Shown here: one piece after another, positions 47,649 through 62,476 of the stretch | Position numbering within the stretch: the first letter of the stretch is position 1 | How the letters are laid out: each line of letters starts with the position of its first letter | Origin: Polynucleobacter sp. Adler-ghost | Lineage (GTDB): Bacteria > Pseudomonadota > Gammaproteobacteria > Burkholderiales > Burkholderiaceae | Length of the DNA stretch: 64,000 nucleotides | Assembly (NCBI RefSeq): GCF_018688495.1 | Contig: NZ_CP061320.1 | Coordinates: 964,586 to 1,028,585 of the forward strand | Direction: 5' to 3' | Notes under the pieces: model-generated | What the model was told of the DNA's origin: nothing | Database searches by the model: none | What the model saw: only the letters and a program-made list of their open reading frames with translations | Position numbers and translations under genes: made by a program

Positions 47649-50600
47649 ATGTCATCATTCTGTTGCTTGCCCGGGGCAAATGCCCTTTCTGCCTTCCGCC
47701 AACAGCGACTTTTAGCTTCGCTCGCAGCCCAAGGAATTCAACTTGAGTCTATTGAGGCTCAATATCTTCATTTCATTTGGTCCGAGTCTGAACTCAACAC
47801 CAAATATAAAGAGGTGCTCGATAGTCTGCTGACTTACGGCCAGCCTTTTGTATCGATCATGAAGAATAGCGGTTTGGTATTTAGTAAAGCTGCTGACAAA
47901 CAATCTGCGATTTCGATTCCCCGTTTTGGCACAGTTTCTCCATGGGCTAGTAAAGCCACGGATATTGCTCGGCAGTGTGGCCTTCAAATTTTACGGATTG
48001 AACGTGGTGTTCGATACGCATGGCAAAGTAAAAAATCACTCAATGCGGAACAAGAACGGCTGATATTAACCGCGCTTCATGATCGGATGACGGAAGTTGT
48101 TATCGGCGATGTCAATGAAGCAAACGCTTTGTACCAATCTCTTCCCGACAGGCCTTTTGTACGTATCCCCGTGCTTGCTGAAGGTAGAGCGGCATTAGAT
48201 AAAGCCAATCAAGAATTAGGCCTTGCCCTCTCTGAAGATGAGGTGCTTTACCTAGTTGAGAACTTTATACGCTTAAAGCGCAATCCGAGTGATGTGGAAT
48301 TGATTATGTTTGCTCAGGCAAACAGTGAGCATTGCCGTCACAAGATATTTAATTCCAGCTGGACGATTGATGGAGATGATCAGGAAAAATCCTTATTTGC
48401 GATGATTCGTAATACACATCAACTTCAGCCTGAAGGTACTATCGTTGCCTACTCTGATAACTCAGCGGTGATGGTAGGGGCTGAATCGGAAACTTGGTCA
48501 GCTAAAGGTCAAGATCGTCGTTACGAAAAAGATACGCGACTAGTGCACACCTTAATGAAGGTGGAGACGCACAATCATCCTACGGCAATTGCACCATTTC
48601 AAGGTGCATCCACTGGTGCTGGTGGTGAAATTCGAGATGAGGGTGCTACTGGTGTAGGTGGGCGCCCTAAGGCTGGACTTACTGGTTTCACTGTATCCAA
48701 CCTGAATATCCCAGGTACTAATTTACCTTGGGAAGCTGAGAAATACGGTAAGCCTGAGCGCATCGCTACACCACTCCAAATCATGATTGATGGACCCTTA
48801 GGCGGCGCTGCATTTAATAATGAATTCGGCCGCCCTATCCTGGGTGGTTATTTCCGCGTGTTCGAACAAACCTTAGAAGGAGTTCGTCGCGGTTATCACA
48901 AACCCATCATGATTGCGGGTGGTATTGGTAGCATCGACTCTATCCACACGGCCAAGAAACAAATTAAAGCAGGTCACTTGTTTATTCAATTGGGTGGTCC
49001 TGGTATGCGCATTGGTATGGGTGGCGCAACGGGGAGTTCTGTTGCAACCGGCACTAACACGGCAGATTTAGATTTTGATTCAGTCCAGCGCGGTAATCCA
49101 GAAATGGAACGTCGCGCTCAAGAGGTGATTAACTCTTGTATTGCCATGGGCACGAATAATCCCATTGTGTCGATTCATGACGTTGGTGCTGGTGGCGTAT
49201 CTAATGCATTCCCAGAACTTGCTGATGGTGCTGGTTTAGGTGCGCAATTTCAATTGCGTAAAGTGCCGCTAGAAGAAAGCGGTATGAGCCCTGCAGAAAT
49301 TTGGTGCAATGAATCTCAAGAGCGCTATGTTCTAGCAATTGAAGCTAAAGACCTAGAGCTTTTCAAGTCTCTATGTGAGCGGGAGCGTTGCCCATTTGCT
49401 GTAGTCGGTGAAGCGACAATAGAGCGTCAACTTCAGTTAAGCGATAGCAAAGAAGTTGCTGGTAGCGATGCTGCCATGCCAATTGATATGCCAATGGAGG
49501 TATTGCTTGGGAAGCCCCCACGCATGCATCGTGATGTAAAGCGCGTTGCTCAAGAATTTGAAGAGCTAGATGTCACCGACGCCGATCTAGCTCAATGCAT
49601 TGCCTGGGTTCTTCAGCAACCTACCGTTGCTAGTAAGTCATTCTTAATCACTATCGGTGACCGTACCGTCGGTGGCCTGAACGCGCGCGACCCCTTTGTA
49701 GGCCCATGGCAAGTACCTGTGGCCGACTGTGCTGTTACCTTAATGGATTACAAAGGTTATCGCGGTGAAGCAATGTCGATGGGTGAGCGCACTCCATTAG
49801 CCGTGATCGATGCACCAGCAGCCGCCAAAATGGCTGTAGGTGAAGCCATCACGAACTTATTGGCTGCAGATATTCGCCGCTTAGAGGACGTTAAGCTTTC
49901 TGCTAACTGGATGGCCGCCTGTGGATCACCTGGTGAGGATGCAAAGTTATACGACTCAGTTCAAGCTATTGGTATGGATTTATGTCCAGCGCTAGGAATT
50001 TCTATTCCAGTTGGCAAAGACTCCTTATCTATGGCGACAGCATGGCAAGAGGGTGGTCAAGCTAAAAAAGTCGTTTCTCCAGTTTCGCTGATCATCTCTG
50101 CTTTTGCTGCAGTTCAGGATGTTCGTAAAACATCAACGCCTTTGCTACAACTGCAAGATGAGTCTGGCACAGCCTTAGAGACTGAATTGATTTTGATTGA
50201 TTTGGGTCGCGGTAAAAACCGCATGGCTGGAAGTATCTTGGCTCAAGTGCTCAATCAATCCGGTAAATCAGCTCCTAATGTAGATTACCCGGAAGACCTC
50301 AAAGCCCTGGCCGCCGCGATCATTGAGTTGCGTAAAGGCAATCAATTACTGGCATATCACGATCGCTCAGATGGTGGTTTATTTGCCTGTATCGCAGAGA
50401 TGGCTTTCGCATCTCATACTGGTATCTCCATCAATGTCGACATGATTGCAGTAGATGTTGGACAAGAGGCTGATTGGGGGGATGCTAAGAACTGGGCGCA
50501 ACAGGTATCTGGACTTCGTCATGAACAGACCATACGTGCATTATTTAATGAAGAGCTGGGTGCAGTCATTCAGACGCGAAAATCAGATCGTGAAGCTGTA

Positions 50601-51683
50601 TTTTCCGTTCTGCGTAAGTTGAACCTCAGCGCTTATAGTCATGTGATTGCGCAGCCTAATACCAATGGTCGTATTGAAATTTGGCGCGATGCTAAGAATA
50701 TTTTTGCAGAGTCGCGTGAAGTACTTCAAAAAATGTGGGCAAACACCAGTTATCAGATTGCTCGCTTACGCGATAACCCAGACTGCGCTGATAACGAATT
50801 TTCACTCCTCGATCATGTTGCTGATGCAGGAATGTCTCCCAAGTTAACGTTTGATATTGCGGATGATGTTGCGGCGCCATTCATTAATCAGAATGTTCGT
50901 CCTAAAGTTGCTATCTTGCGAGAGCAGGGCGTCAACTCTCATGTGGAAATGGCCTACGCTATGAACTGGGCAGGCTTTGATAGCTACGATGTTCACATGT
51001 CAGATTTACTTTCTGGTAAATCCAAGTTGGATGATTTCCGTGGCTTGATTGCCTGTGGTGGATTTAGCTATGGAGATGTATTGGGTGCAGGTGAGGGTTG
51101 GGCGAAGACTATTTTATTTAATAGCCAACTACGAGATCAGTTTTCCACATTCTTTAGCCGTCAGGATAGCTTTGCGCTAGGTGTTTGTAATGGTTGCCAA
51201 ATGATGAGCAATCTTGCAGGCATTATTCCAGGCGCAGAAGCTTGGCCAAAATTTACGCGTAATCAGTCTGAGCAATACGAAGCGCGCTTGGTGATGGCTG
51301 AGGTAATGGCTTCACCTTCAATCTTTACGCAAGGCATGGCAGGTAGTCAGTTACCAATTGCTATTGCGCACGGTGAAGGTTTTGCTAATTTCAGCCAGCA
51401 AGGTAACTTAGAGGCTTTGCAAAAACAAGGATTATCGGCACTACGATTTGTAGATCACCAAGGTAGTCCAACTGAAATCTACCCAATGAACCCAAACGGT
51501 TCGCCTGGTGGCTTGACAGGGCTTACTACTCCGGATGGACGATTTACTGTGATGATGCCGCACCCTGAGCGAGTGTTCAGGACTGTGCAGATGAGCTGGG
51601 CTCCAAAGGAATGGTTGGATATGCCTGATGGAGCGAGTCCTTGGATGCGCTTATTCCGCAATGCGAGAGTCTGGGCTAAATAA
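47649..51683 (+). CDS. purL: Phosphoribosylformylglycinamidine synthase (large PurL)
   Basis: A 1344-residue fused FGAM synthase, the fourth step of purine synthesis, joining an N-terminal PurS-like region, two AIRS-type halves and a C-terminal class I glutaminase. The metal/ATP region includes [15 protein letters not shown] and [22 protein letters not shown]; the glutaminase nucleophile is C1180 in [15 protein letters not shown], with GEGF and the His in [14 protein letters not shown] lies only six bases before the ATG and there is no Shine-Dalgarno, so the transcript may be leaderless. Length matches the proteobacterial form. Confidence 0.96.
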   Translation: MSSFCCLPGANALSAFRQQRLLASLAAQGIQLESIEAQYLHFIWSESELNTKYKEVLDSLLTYGQPFVSIMKNSGLVFSKAADKQSAISIPRFGTVSPWASKATDIARQCGLQILRIERGVRYAWQSKKSLNAEQERLILTALHDRMTEVVIGDVNEANALYQSLPDRPFVRIPVLAEGRAALDKANQELGLALSEDEVLYLVENFIRLKRNPSDVELIMFAQANSEHCRHKIFNSSWTIDGDDQEKSLFAMIRNTHQLQPEGTIVAYSDNSAVMVGAESETWSAKGQDRRYEKDTRLVHTLMKVETHNHPTAIAPFQGASTGAGGEIRDEGATGVGGRPKAGLTGFTVSNLNIPGTNLPWEAEKYGKPERIATPLQIMIDGPLGGAAFNNEFGRPILGGYFRVFEQTLEGVRRGYHKPIMIAGGIGSIDSIHTAKKQIKAGHLFIQLGGPGMRIGMGGATGSSVATGTNTADLDFDSVQRGNPEMERRAQEVINSCIAMGTNNPIVSIHDVGAGGVSNAFPELADGAGLGAQFQLRKVPLEESGMSPAEIWCNESQERYVLAIEAKDLELFKSLCERERCPFAVVGEATIERQLQLSDSKEVAGSDAAMPIDMPMEVLLGKPPRMHRDVKRVAQEFEELDVTDADLAQCIAWVLQQPTVASKSFLITIGDRTVGGLNARDPFVGPWQVPVADCAVTLMDYKGYRGEAMSMGERTPLAVIDAPAAAKMAVGEAITNLLAADIRRLEDVKLSANWMAACGSPGEDAKLYDSVQAIGMDLCPALGISIPVGKDSLSMATAWQEGGQAKKVVSPVSLIISAFAAVQDVRKTSTPLLQLQDESGTALETELILIDLGRGKNRMAGSILAQVLNQSGKSAPNVDYPEDLKALAAAIIELRKGNQLLAYHDRSDGGLFACIAEMAFASHTGISINVDMIAVDVGQEADWGDAKNWAQQVSGLRHEQTIRALFNEELGAVIQTRKSDREAVFSVLRKLNLSAYSHVIAQPNTNGRIEIWRDAKNIFAESREVLQKMWANTSYQIARLRDNPDCADNEFSLLDHVADAGMSPKLTFDIADDVAAPFINQNVRPKVAILREQGVNSHVEMAYAMNWAGFDSYDVHMSDLLSGKSKLDDFRGLIACGGFSYGDVLGAGEGWAKTILFNSQLRDQFSTFFSRQDSFALGVCNGCQMMSNLAGIIPGAEAWPKFTRNQSEQYEARLVMAEVMASPSIFTQGMAGSQLPIAIAHGEGFANFSQQGNLEALQKQGLSALRFVDHQGSPTEIYPMNPNGSPGGLTGLTTPDGRFTVMMPHPERVFRTVQMSWAPKEWLDMPDGASPWMRLFRNARVWAK

Positions 51684-51687
51684 GTTA

Positions 51688-52464
51688 ATGTCAGATATAT
51701 CTATGGCTATGGAGCCGGTCACGTTTTCTGAGAGCGGTGGAGTACGTTATTTGCATTTTGGTAGTGAATTAATTCAAGGTGCCATGCGCATCCGTGATCC
51801 GGATGAGATTTATCTCGAATATAACCAGCAGATGATGGCTTGGTTGCTATTCCTAGAGACCAAGCCAGGTATGCGTGTTGCTCAACTTGGCCTTGGCACT
51901 GGCGCTCTCACCAAATTTACGCATCGCTATTGTCCTGCGGTTAAAACTACCGTTGTCGAACTAAATCCCTCTGTGATTGTTTCTGCCAGAAGTATGTTTT
52001 TTACACCCTCTGATGGTCGGCGTCTTGAGACACTTCAGACAGATGCAAAAGCCTTTGTGAAGAGCGCTAAATATCAAAACCACTTTGATGCAGTTCAAGT
52101 TGATCTCTACGATGCAATTTGTGACGGCCCATCTGCCAGCTCCCTAGAGTTTTATCAGGGCTGTTTCGATATCCTGAGATCACCTGGCGTATTAACGGTG
52201 AACTTATTCTCACGCCACAAGAGTTTTGATATAAATCTCAATAATATTTGCGAAGCATTTGATAACCGAGTTCTGTTATTTCCAGAATCGCATGATTGCA
52301 ATGTGGTAGCAATCGCTTTTAAAGGTCCACTCCTAGATGTAGAGTGGAAAGAGGTCTCAAAGCGTGCCAAACTAATTATGGAAAAAACGGGCTTGCCGAC
52401 TAATACCTGGGTATCTGGGTTGAACCGTGAAAATGCGCATCAAGAAAATAAGCTATCGATCTAA
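51688..52464 (+). CDS. Spermidine synthase-like methyltransferase-fold protein
   Basis: A protein of about 258 residues with a Rossmann fold of the spermidine synthase family. The SAM-type motif is VAQLGLGTGALTKF, followed by VVELNPSV, then an acidic DAVQVDLYDAICDGPSAS which corresponds to the aminopropyltransferase active-site region. The N-terminal tetramer domain common in SpeE is short. No speD or speA gene is nearby, so polyamine synthesis is not certain. The ATG at 51688 follows the purL stop by four bases; an ATG at 51661 would overlap purL. A strong terminator follows. Confidence 0.75.
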   Translation: MSDISMAMEPVTFSESGGVRYLHFGSELIQGAMRIRDPDEIYLEYNQQMMAWLLFLETKPGMRVAQLGLGTGALTKFTHRYCPAVKTTVVELNPSVIVSARSMFFTPSDGRRLETLQTDAKAFVKSAKYQNHFDAVQVDLYDAICDGPSASSLEFYQGCFDILRSPGVLTVNLFSRHKSFDINLNNICEAFDNRVLLFPESHDCNVVAIAFKGPLLDVEWKEVSKRAKLIMEKTGLPTNTWVSGLNRENAHQENKLSI

Positions 52465-52480
52465 AGAAAGCGGGATAAGA

Positions 52481-52509
52481 AAAAAGGCGATCAACTGATC
52501 GCCTTTTTT
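52481..52509. terminator. Bidirectional rho-independent terminator
   Basis: GGCGATC and GATCGCC pair around AACT, with AAAAA on the left extending the stem into TTTTTT on the right. It separates the spermidine synthase-like gene from the convergent acnB and can work in both directions. Confidence 0.9.
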
Positions 52510-52538
52510 GTTGCCCTTAGATTCAGGGCTGATTTGAC

Positions 52539-55124
52539 TTAAATTGTCACTGTGTCAGCAACATCGCTAAATGACTTAATCTTGTCAAAGTTCATGTACT
52601 TATAGACTTCACCAGCCTTAGCATTCAAGGATTCCACTTGCTCGAAATATTCTTGTGGAGTTGGTAGACGACCCAAGAGTGCGGCAACAGCTGAAAGCTC
52701 GGCAGAGGCTAAATAGACGCGAGTATCAATACCTAAGCGGTTCGGGAAATTACGCGTCGACGTAGAAACTGCTGTTGAGCCTTTGCGGATCTGCGCCTGA
52801 TTACCCATGCAGAGAGAGCAGCCTGGGGTTTCCATACGAGCACCAGTGGCACCAAGAATCCCGTAATAACCTTCCTCGGTCAGAATCATTTGATCCATTT
52901 TGGTTGGTGGCGCAACCCAAAGACGCGTAGGCATATCTTTTTTGCCCTGAAGAACTTGTCCTGCTGCACGGAAGTGCCCAATATTAGTCATGCATGAACC
53001 AATAAATACCTCATCAATTTTCTCGCCAGATACTTCGGATAAAAACTTTACGTCATCCGGGTCGTTAGGGCAGGCGAGGATAGGCTCTTTAATTTCGCTC
53101 ATATCAATTTCGATAATCTCAGCATAGTCTGCATCAGCATCTGCCTTGAGCAACTCAGGCTTAGCAATCCAAGCTTCCATTGCTTTAATGCGACGACCTA
53201 AAGTACGCTTATCTTCGTAGCCATTAGCGATCATCCACTTCATTAAGGTGATGTTGGAGCGCATGTATTCAATGATTGGCTCTTTGCTTAATTGAACGGC
53301 ACAACCGCCAGCTGAACGTTCAGCCGAGGCATCTGATAATTCAAATGCTTGCTCAACCTTCAGGTCAGGCAAACCTTCAATCTCTAGAATGCGGCCAGAG
53401 AAAATATTTTTCTTACCTTGCTTCTCAACTGTTAATAAACCTTTTTTGATTGCATACAAAGGAATTGCATTGACCATGTCGCGTAATGTAATACCAGGTT
53501 GCATCTTGCCTTTAAAGCGTATCAATACAGACTCAGGCATATCCAAAGGCATTACGCCAGTGGCGGCAGCAAAAGCAACTAAGCCAGAGCCAGCAGGGAA
53601 GGAGATCCCGATAGGAAAACGAGTATGGCTATCGCCACCAGTTCCACAAGTATCTGGCATTAGTAGACGATTTAACCAACTGTGAATCACGCCATCACCT
53701 GGGCGTAAAGATACGCCACCGCGGTTAGTCATGAACGCTGGTAATTCATGGTGTGTACGAATATCTACTGGTTTTGGATAAGCAGAGGTGTGACAGAATG
53801 ATTGCATGACTAAATCAGCTGAGAATCCTAGGCAAGCAAGATCTTTTAATTCATCACGGGTCATTGGGCCAGTGGTGTCTTGTGAACCTACGGTAGTCAT
53901 GTGTGGCTCACAATAAGTACCTGGGCGAACGCCTTGACCCTCAGGTAGGCCACATGCACGACCGACCATCTTTTGAGCCAAGCTAAACCCTTTTTTGTTG
54001 TCTGGAGGACTAACTGGAATACGGAATTCTGTAGAGGCTGGTAAGCCAAGTGCGGCGCGGGCTTTGGCAGTAAGGCCGCGACCGACGATCAAAGGAATGC
54101 GTCCACCTGCACGAACTTCATCCAAGATGACTGGAGACTTCAATGAGAAAGAAGCAATTTCTTTCCCGTTTTTAAATGCCTTGCCTTCATATGGACGTAG
54201 CTCAATTTCGTCGCCCATATTCATGTCAGAAACATCAAGCTCAACAGGCAATGCACCAGCATCTTCCATCGTATTAAAAAAGATTGGGGCAATCTTCGCT
54301 CCTAAGCAAACACCGCCAAAGCGCTTGTTTGGTACAAATGGGATATCTTGACCGGTCCACCACAACACAGAATTCGTTGCGGATTTGCGTGAAGATCCTG
54401 TACCCACTACGTCCCCAACATAGGCAATTTGATTGCCTTTTTTCTGGAGTGCTTCAATTTGTTTCATGGGGCCACGCACACCAACCTCATCTGGCTCAAT
54501 ACCTGGACGTGGGTTCTTCAACATAATGGTTGCATGCAACGGAATGTCTGGACGGCTCCATGCGTCTGGTGCAGGTGACAAATCATCGGTATTAGTTTCG
54601 CCGGTAACTTTAAATACGGTGAGCTTCATGCTTTCTGGAACAGCTGTGCGGCTTGTAAACCATTCGGCATCTGCCCAGCTTTGCATGACTGCCTTAGCCT
54701 GCACATTGCCTTTTTCTGCCAATTCCTGAACATCATGGAAGTAGTCAAACATCAATAAAGTCTTTTTCAATGCCGCTGCTGCACTTGCTGCACACTCAGA
54801 ATCTGATAACAATTCAACCAAAGGTTTAATGTTGTAACCACCCAGCATCGTCCCCAAGAGTTCAGTTGCCTTGATGCGTGAAATCAGTGGTGACTTCTCC
54901 ACTCCTTTGGCGATGGCATCTAAAAACTCGGCTTTTACTTTAGCTGCTTCATCCACTCCAGCGGGTACGCGATTGGTAATTAGCTCAACCAATTCCGCCT
55001 CTTTACCCTTCGGAGGATTTTTAAGCAAACTCACTAATTCAGCAGTTTGATCTTTAGTCAGGGGGAGGGCTGGAATTCCAAGGGCTGCGCGTTCGGCAAC
55101 TTGAGCGTTGTAGGCTTCTAGCAT
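52539..55124 (-). CDS. acnB: Aconitate hydratase B
   Basis: An 861-residue AcnB that interconverts citrate and isocitrate. The N-terminal HEAT-like domain ([20 protein letters not shown]) and the swivel domain containing [18 protein letters not shown] mark the B type. Two 4Fe-4S cysteines are C769 and C772 in [10 protein letters not shown], and the third is in [14 protein letters not shown]; the positions equal those of E. coli AcnB. It is a single gene with its own promoter and a strong palindromic operator candidate upstream. Confidence 0.96.
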   Translation of the reverse strand: MLEAYNAQVAERAALGIPALPLTKDQTAELVSLLKNPPKGKEAELVELITNRVPAGVDEAAKVKAEFLDAIAKGVEKSPLISRIKATELLGTMLGGYNIKPLVELLSDSECAASAAAALKKTLLMFDYFHDVQELAEKGNVQAKAVMQSWADAEWFTSRTAVPESMKLTVFKVTGETNTDDLSPAPDAWSRPDIPLHATIMLKNPRPGIEPDEVGVRGPMKQIEALQKKGNQIAYVGDVVGTGSSRKSATNSVLWWTGQDIPFVPNKRFGGVCLGAKIAPIFFNTMEDAGALPVELDVSDMNMGDEIELRPYEGKAFKNGKEIASFSLKSPVILDEVRAGGRIPLIVGRGLTAKARAALGLPASTEFRIPVSPPDNKKGFSLAQKMVGRACGLPEGQGVRPGTYCEPHMTTVGSQDTTGPMTRDELKDLACLGFSADLVMQSFCHTSAYPKPVDIRTHHELPAFMTNRGGVSLRPGDGVIHSWLNRLLMPDTCGTGGDSHTRFPIGISFPAGSGLVAFAAATGVMPLDMPESVLIRFKGKMQPGITLRDMVNAIPLYAIKKGLLTVEKQGKKNIFSGRILEIEGLPDLKVEQAFELSDASAERSAGGCAVQLSKEPIIEYMRSNITLMKWMIANGYEDKRTLGRRIKAMEAWIAKPELLKADADADYAEIIEIDMSEIKEPILACPNDPDDVKFLSEVSGEKIDEVFIGSCMTNIGHFRAAGQVLQGKKDMPTRLWVAPPTKMDQMILTEEGYYGILGATGARMETPGCSLCMGNQAQIRKGSTAVSTSTRNFPNRLGIDTRVYLASAELSAVAALLGRLPTPQEYFEQVESLNAKAGEVYKYMNFDKIKSFSDVADTVTI

Positions 55125-55209
55125 CGTGTTTCCTATTGGGTAAGAGTTATCAACAGTAAGACTAAGCGGGGTGTGTCCCTTAATGAGTCTATTGTAATTG
55201 CTAAATCAT

Positions 55210-55243
55210 GTCTTATATAAGACTTAATGATCAAAATTGCCAA
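55210..55243 (-). promoter_or_regulatory. acnB promoter with overlapping 14-bp palindrome
   Basis: On the minus strand a -35 candidate TTGGCA (55243-55238) and a -10 candidate TATATA (55219-55214) are 18 bases apart. The perfect palindrome GTCTTATATAAGAC (55210-55223) covers the -10 box. Its imperfect outer arms (ATCAT/ATGAT) extend the symmetry. A bound dimer would block the promoter. GntR-type regulators often use such sites, but the regulator is not in evidence here. Confidence 0.6.
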
Positions 55244-55467
55244 AATTGCTTAATATTTAGGCAATTTAGAGTCTATCTGACTATTTTGGACTCAATTTGA
55301 GTAATGATGAGCGGAGGAAGGGCGGAGTTTCTTGAGCTCGAAGATGCTTCAAAAGATTCTGTTTTATACAAACATAAGCCTAAAAGCCTGAATTGACTTA
55401 ATAACTGATATCTATCCACTCGCTCTTTCAGCCTGCAAAGAATTTTTAATGGCTCAGTCGCTATCGT

Positions 55468-55473
55468 TATAAT
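55468..55473 (+). promoter_or_regulatory. pyrG -10 box
   Basis: TATAAT at 55468-55473, 25 bases before the pyrG ATG. No good -35 partner is visible; TTTTTA at about 55443 is 19 bases upstream. The leader would be about 15-20 bases long. Confidence 0.45.
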
Positions 55474-55495
55474 TACTTTTTCCAACAGAGCTTAA

Positions 55496-57160
<1,665 letters not shown>

Positions 57161-57169
57161 GAGAAATAC

Positions 57170-58033
57170 ATGAGTGCATTTAAGTTATGTGGTTTTGATG
57201 TTGGCTTAGACCATCGCTTCTTTTTGATTGCGGGTCCTTGCGTGATTGAGTCTGAGCAATCAGCCTTAGACATCGCAGGTGAACTAAAAGAGATTACTGC
57301 TGCTCTAGGTATTCCATTTATCTACAAGTCCTCTTTTGACAAAGCTAATCGCTCCTCTGGAACTTCTTTTCGTGGCCTAGGCATGGAAAAGGGTCTGGAA
57401 ATTCTGGCTCGAGTTAAGCGCGAGATTGGTGTTCCGGTATTGACTGACATTCATGACATCAGCGAAATTGCGCCAGTATCTAAAGTAGTGGATGTGCTTC
57501 AAACGCCAGCCTTCTTGTGCAGACAAACGGACTTCATTCGCGCATGCGCTCAAAGTGGCAAGCCAGTGAATTTCAAGAAGGGTCAATTTTTATCCCCTCA
57601 TGAAATGCTCAATGTAATTGACAAAGCACGTGCAGCTGCTAAAGAAGCGAACTTACCTGATCAGTTTATGGTTTGCGAGCGTGGCGCTTCATTTGGTTAT
57701 AACAACTTAGTTTCTGATATGCGTAGTTTGGCTATTTTGCGTGAAGCAAAAGCTCCGGTTGTATTTGATGCCACCCATTCGGTGCAGCTTCCTGGTGGTC
57801 AAGGCAACGCCAGTGGTGGCCAACGTGAATTTGTTCCCGTACTGGCTCGTGCTGCTGTTGCAGTTGGCATCAGCGGCTTATTTATGGAGACGCACCCAGA
57901 TCCTGCAAAAGCACTTTCTGATGGCCCAAATGCTGTACCTTTGAACCGCATGAAGGAATTACTTGAGTCTTTAGTTGCAATTGACTCTGTTGTGAAAAAG
58001 CCCGGATCATTTTTAGAAGATAGCTTTAAGTAA
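57170..58033 (+). CDS. kdsA: 3-deoxy-8-phosphooctulonate synthase
   Basis: A 287-residue KDO-8-phosphate synthase, which joins PEP and arabinose 5-phosphate for lipopolysaccharide core. The active-site segments are [49 protein letters not shown] and [11 protein letters not shown]. The lack of the paired metal-binding Cys at the N-terminus and the PNRSS-type ANRSS loop fit the metal-independent E. coli class. It lies nine bases after pyrG with a GGAGA ribosome binding site. Confidence 0.95.
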   Translation: MSAFKLCGFDVGLDHRFFLIAGPCVIESEQSALDIAGELKEITAALGIPFIYKSSFDKANRSSGTSFRGLGMEKGLEILARVKREIGVPVLTDIHDISEIAPVSKVVDVLQTPAFLCRQTDFIRACAQSGKPVNFKKGQFLSPHEMLNVIDKARAAAKEANLPDQFMVCERGASFGYNNLVSDMRSLAILREAKAPVVFDATHSVQLPGGQGNASGGQREFVPVLARAAVAVGISGLFMETHPDPAKALSDGPNAVPLNRMKELLESLVAIDSVVKKPGSFLEDSFK

Positions 58034-58051
58034 GACCCCATATTTATTTAA

Positions 58052-59353
<1,302 letters not shown>

Positions 59354-59374
59354 CCATTGGCTAGTTTTTAGTTT

Positions 59375-59701
59375 ATGAGAATTGTCATTTACTCGATGCT
59401 GTTATTGCTGATCGCAATACAGTACCCACTTTGGTTGGGTAAGGGTGGATGGCTGAAGGTATACGAGATGGAGAAACAGCTTGAGTTGCAACAGGCTAAA
59501 AACAGTCTTCTGAGTTTGCGTAATGCCAAACTGACTGGCGACGTTAAGGACTTAAAAGATGGTACCCGAGCGATTGAAGAGCGGGCTCGTGTTGAGCACG
59601 GCATGCTGAAAGAAGGGGAGTTCTTTGTGCAAATCCTGCCTACCGAAAAGTCTGCCTCCAATGCTGCGGATGGCGTAAAGCCATCAACAACGAGACAATA
59701 A
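59375..59701 (+). CDS. ftsB: Cell division protein FtsB
   Basis: A 108-residue septum-initiation protein (DivIC family). One membrane segment covers residues 3-20, followed by a periplasmic coiled coil ([19 protein letters not shown]) and the [19 protein letters not shown] stretch with the conserved ARxEhGM pattern. FtsB forms a complex with FtsL and FtsQ. Its position right after eno is the standard one. A short unconserved Ser/Ala-rich tail ends the protein. Confidence 0.94.
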   Translation: MRIVIYSMLLLLIAIQYPLWLGKGGWLKVYEMEKQLELQQAKNSLLSLRNAKLTGDVKDLKDGTRAIEERARVEHGMLKEGEFFVQILPTEKSASNAADGVKPSTTRQ

Positions 59702-59708
59702 GTACCGC

Positions 59709-60674
59709 TTAATGTCCGCTAGAGGGTGGTCTTGTGGCATCTGCCAATAAATCTGTTTTAAAGACCTGCCTACAATCAACCGCATCAAAGCGATAAGCTT
59801 TTGCGCAAAAATCACACTCTGTTTCTACAGCGCCTTGCTCTGCCAGAATACTTTCAACTTCTTCTTCGCCCAGCATTCTCAGAATATCGGCCACCTTGGT
59901 GCGTGAACAGCGGCAGCTAAAGCGAACAGGGCGAGATGGGAAACTTCGGACACCGCTTTCTGCCGACTCTTCTAAAAAGAGGCGACGGAGGATAGTTTGC
60001 GGTGAAAGTGTGAGCAACTCTTCATTGGTAATCGTCTCACCGAGCGTCTGAATTCTGGTCCACCCTTCAGCCGCAAGTTGAGGATCAAGATGGGCATGAC
60101 CCCCTGAATCTGGTAACCGCTGCAACAGCAATCCTCCAACATGGGTGTCATTGGATGCTAGCCAGATGCGGGTATCTAATTGTTCTGAGTTTTGCATGTA
60201 CAGGGCAATAGCTTCGGCAGCGCTGGTAACGGGCTTATTGACTGTACCGCGGTGCTCCTGAAGAGCCACGATCCCTTGGTAGGGCGGTTGACCAGGTTGA
60301 CGGTCTGATGGATCTAGAGTGATTACTAGACGCCCAGTATTGTCCGCATCCAGCAATTCACCTAGAGTGGCATTGGGATCGATGCTGGCGGGATCTACGG
60401 ATAGCTTTACAGTGGCTCGCATGGTCAGGTCGGACTTGCATTCCACCACGAGAAGCTGAATAGGGCCCTTACTTTGGGCCTGAATAATCAAAGTCCCATC
60501 AAATTTAAGGCTAGCGCTCAACAGAGTCGCTGCACCCACAAAATCACCCAAGATCCGTCTGACCACGGGAGGATCATTACGGCGCTCTAAGACGGACTGC
60601 CAGGCGCTGCTAATGGAAACAATTTCCCCGCGGACCGGGGCGCCATCACACATAAATACAAGTAATTCATTCAT
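59709..60674 (-). CDS. hslO: Redox-regulated chaperone Hsp33
   Basis: A 321-residue holdase activated by oxidation. The C-terminal zinc switch has the four cysteines as CRC in FSCRCSRTKV and CDFC in ETECDFCAKAY, the CxC-CxxC pattern of the family. The N-terminal part includes VRGEIVSISSAW and GGHAHLDPQ. It converges with ftsB and is divergent from gltX across 68 bases. The tail after the zinc domain is about 25 residues long. Confidence 0.94.
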   Translation of the reverse strand: MNELLVFMCDGAPVRGEIVSISSAWQSVLERRNDPPVVRRILGDFVGAATLLSASLKFDGTLIIQAQSKGPIQLLVVECKSDLTMRATVKLSVDPASIDPNATLGELLDADNTGRLVITLDPSDRQPGQPPYQGIVALQEHRGTVNKPVTSAAEAIALYMQNSEQLDTRIWLASNDTHVGGLLLQRLPDSGGHAHLDPQLAAEGWTRIQTLGETITNEELLTLSPQTILRRLFLEESAESGVRSFPSRPVRFSCRCSRTKVADILRMLGEEEVESILAEQGAVETECDFCAKAYRFDAVDCRQVFKTDLLADATRPPSSGH

Positions 60675-60742
60675 AAGTGAAAGTATCCACTTTTTTGATG
60701 ATCAGAGTACCAAATAATCAAATCTAAAGCTGACCTGAGATA

Positions 60743-62146
60743 ATGTTACTTATGCATATAAGAACACGTTTCGCCCCCAGTCCAACGGGCTTTATTCACT
60801 TGGGCAACCTTCGCAGCGCTTTATATCCCTGGGCTTTTGCTCGCCACAACCAAGGCGACTTTATTTTGCGTATTGAGGATACCGATGTAGAGCGCTCCAC
60901 ACAGGAAGCTGTCGACGTCATTATTGAAGGTATGGCATGGCTTGGCCTAGATTTAGACGAAGGCCCAATTTATCAAATGCAGCGCATTGATCGTTATCGT
61001 GCGGTGGTGAAGCAGATGCTCGATGCTGGCCTTGCTTACCCTTGCTACATGAGCGAAGCAGAGCTCAATAAGCTTCGTGACCAACAAATGGCCAATAAAG
61101 AAAAGCCGCGCTATAACGGCCAATGGCGTCCTGAGCCGGGCAAAACTTTGCCAGCAATACCAGAGGGCGTTCTACCAGTGATTCGGTTCAAGAATCCTAT
61201 TGGTGGATCCGTGATTTGGGATGATGCAGTGAAAGGCAAGATCGAAATCAGTAATGATGAGCTGGATGATTTGGTGATTGCCCGTCCTGATGGCACGCCA
61301 ACCTATAACTTTTGTGTTGTAGTTGATGATCTTGATATGAACATCACTCATGTGATTCGTGGCGATGACCATGTCAACAACACGCCACGCCAAATTAACA
61401 TCATGAAGGCACTTGGTGGTACGCCACCGGTATATGCCCACTTACCAACAGTCCTGAACGACTCTGGTGAAAAAATGAGTAAGCGTAACGGCGCTATGAG
61501 TGTGCGTGATTATCAAAAAGCAGGCTACCTGCCTGAAGCTATTCTGAATTACCTGGCAAGACTAGGTTGGTCACATGGCGATGCAGAGGTTTTTACTAAA
61601 GAGCAGTTTGTCAATTGGTTTGACTTAGGCAGCCTTGGTCGATCACCGGCTCAACACAATCCAGAAAAACTACTTTGGTTAAATCATCAATATATTCAGA
61701 ACGCAGATCCAGAAAAACTAGCGCAAGCAACTAAGCCATTTGCACATGAACTCGGTATCGATACTGAAAATGGCCCAGACTTTGTGCAAGTAGTTGCACT
61801 CCTTAAAGATCGCGCCAATACGCTGATTGAAATTGCAGAAGGTGCAAAGCTATTCTATTTACCGGCACCTGCTCATACGAGTGAACAAATTGCAGAAAAT
61901 ATCCCAGCTGAAATCATTCCCGCCCTGAAGGATTTGATTGAAGCGATTCAATCTGCAGAACATACGAAAGCGGCCTATGGAGCAGCTTTTAAAGATGTTT
62001 TAACTAAGCATCAGATCAAAATGCCAGCATTAGCAATGCCCGTGCGTTACGCTTTATTTGCTACTACACAGACGCCAGCCATTGATTCTGTCTTGTTGGT
62101 TATGGGCAAGAATGAGGCGATAGCAAGGCTTTCCAAGGTTGTCTAA
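60743..62146 (+). CDS. gltX: Glutamyl-tRNA synthetase
   Basis: A 467-residue class I synthetase that charges tRNA-Glu. The HIGH-type box appears as HLGN in [20 protein letters not shown] and the KMSKS box is KMSKRNGAM. Both ATG 60743 and ATG 60752 are possible starts; the later one gives the more usual short N-terminus before [11 protein letters not shown] cluster with tRNA-Glu itself follows downstream, transcribed in the same direction but with its own promoter. Confidence 0.95.
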   Translation: MLLMHIRTRFAPSPTGFIHLGNLRSALYPWAFARHNQGDFILRIEDTDVERSTQEAVDVIIEGMAWLGLDLDEGPIYQMQRIDRYRAVVKQMLDAGLAYPCYMSEAELNKLRDQQMANKEKPRYNGQWRPEPGKTLPAIPEGVLPVIRFKNPIGGSVIWDDAVKGKIEISNDELDDLVIARPDGTPTYNFCVVVDDLDMNITHVIRGDDHVNNTPRQINIMKALGGTPPVYAHLPTVLNDSGEKMSKRNGAMSVRDYQKAGYLPEAILNYLARLGWSHGDAEVFTKEQFVNWFDLGSLGRSPAQHNPEKLLWLNHQYIQNADPEKLAQATKPFAHELGIDTENGPDFVQVVALLKDRANTLIEIAEGAKLFYLPAPAHTSEQIAENIPAEIIPALKDLIEAIQSAEHTKAAYGAAFKDVLTKHQIKMPALAMPVRYALFATTQTPAIDSVLLVMGKNEAIARLSKVV

Positions 62147-62154
62147 ACCAGAAC

Positions 62155-62184
62155 TTGCCCCCCCTTATAAAAATAGGCTAAAAT
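62155..62184 (+). promoter_or_regulatory. Promoter of the tRNA-Ala/Glu/Asp cluster
   Basis: TTGCCC (62155-62160) and TAAAAT (62179-62184) are 18 bases apart and end 43 bases before tRNA-Ala. The region immediately follows the gltX stop and has no other gene. Confidence 0.5.
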
Positions 62185-62227
62185 CTTGGATTGTTTTGAG
62201 TGTCTTGTAGAGTTTCAACGAGATTAC

Positions 62228-62303
<76 letters not shown>

Positions 62304-62343
62304 AGCATTTAGAATGACAGCATTAGTTTGAGTAGTAGTCCAG

Positions 62344-62419
62344 GTCCCCATCGTCTAGAGGCCTAGGACATCACCCTTTCACGGTGAGTACGGGGGTTCG
62401 AATCCCCCTGGGGACGCCA
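62344..62419 (+). tRNA. tRNA-Glu (UUC)
   Basis: A 76-base cloverleaf: acceptor GTCCCCA with TGGGGAC, anticodon TTC in CTTTCAC, T arm GGTTCGAATCC, encoded CCA. It lies 40 bases after tRNA-Ala. Its synthetase gene gltX is directly upstream of the cluster. Confidence 0.95.
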
Positions 62420-62476
62420 AAATTTTTGGCTAGTTGTGAGTTGTAAGAAGTGACACAAGTAGCATGCGATGTAATT

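Noticed and set aside
55273..55485. A 70-codon open frame on the minus strand in the acnB-pyrG gap.
   Set aside because: No recognisable family, no clear ribosome binding site, and it lies over the pyrG promoter region; likely chance.
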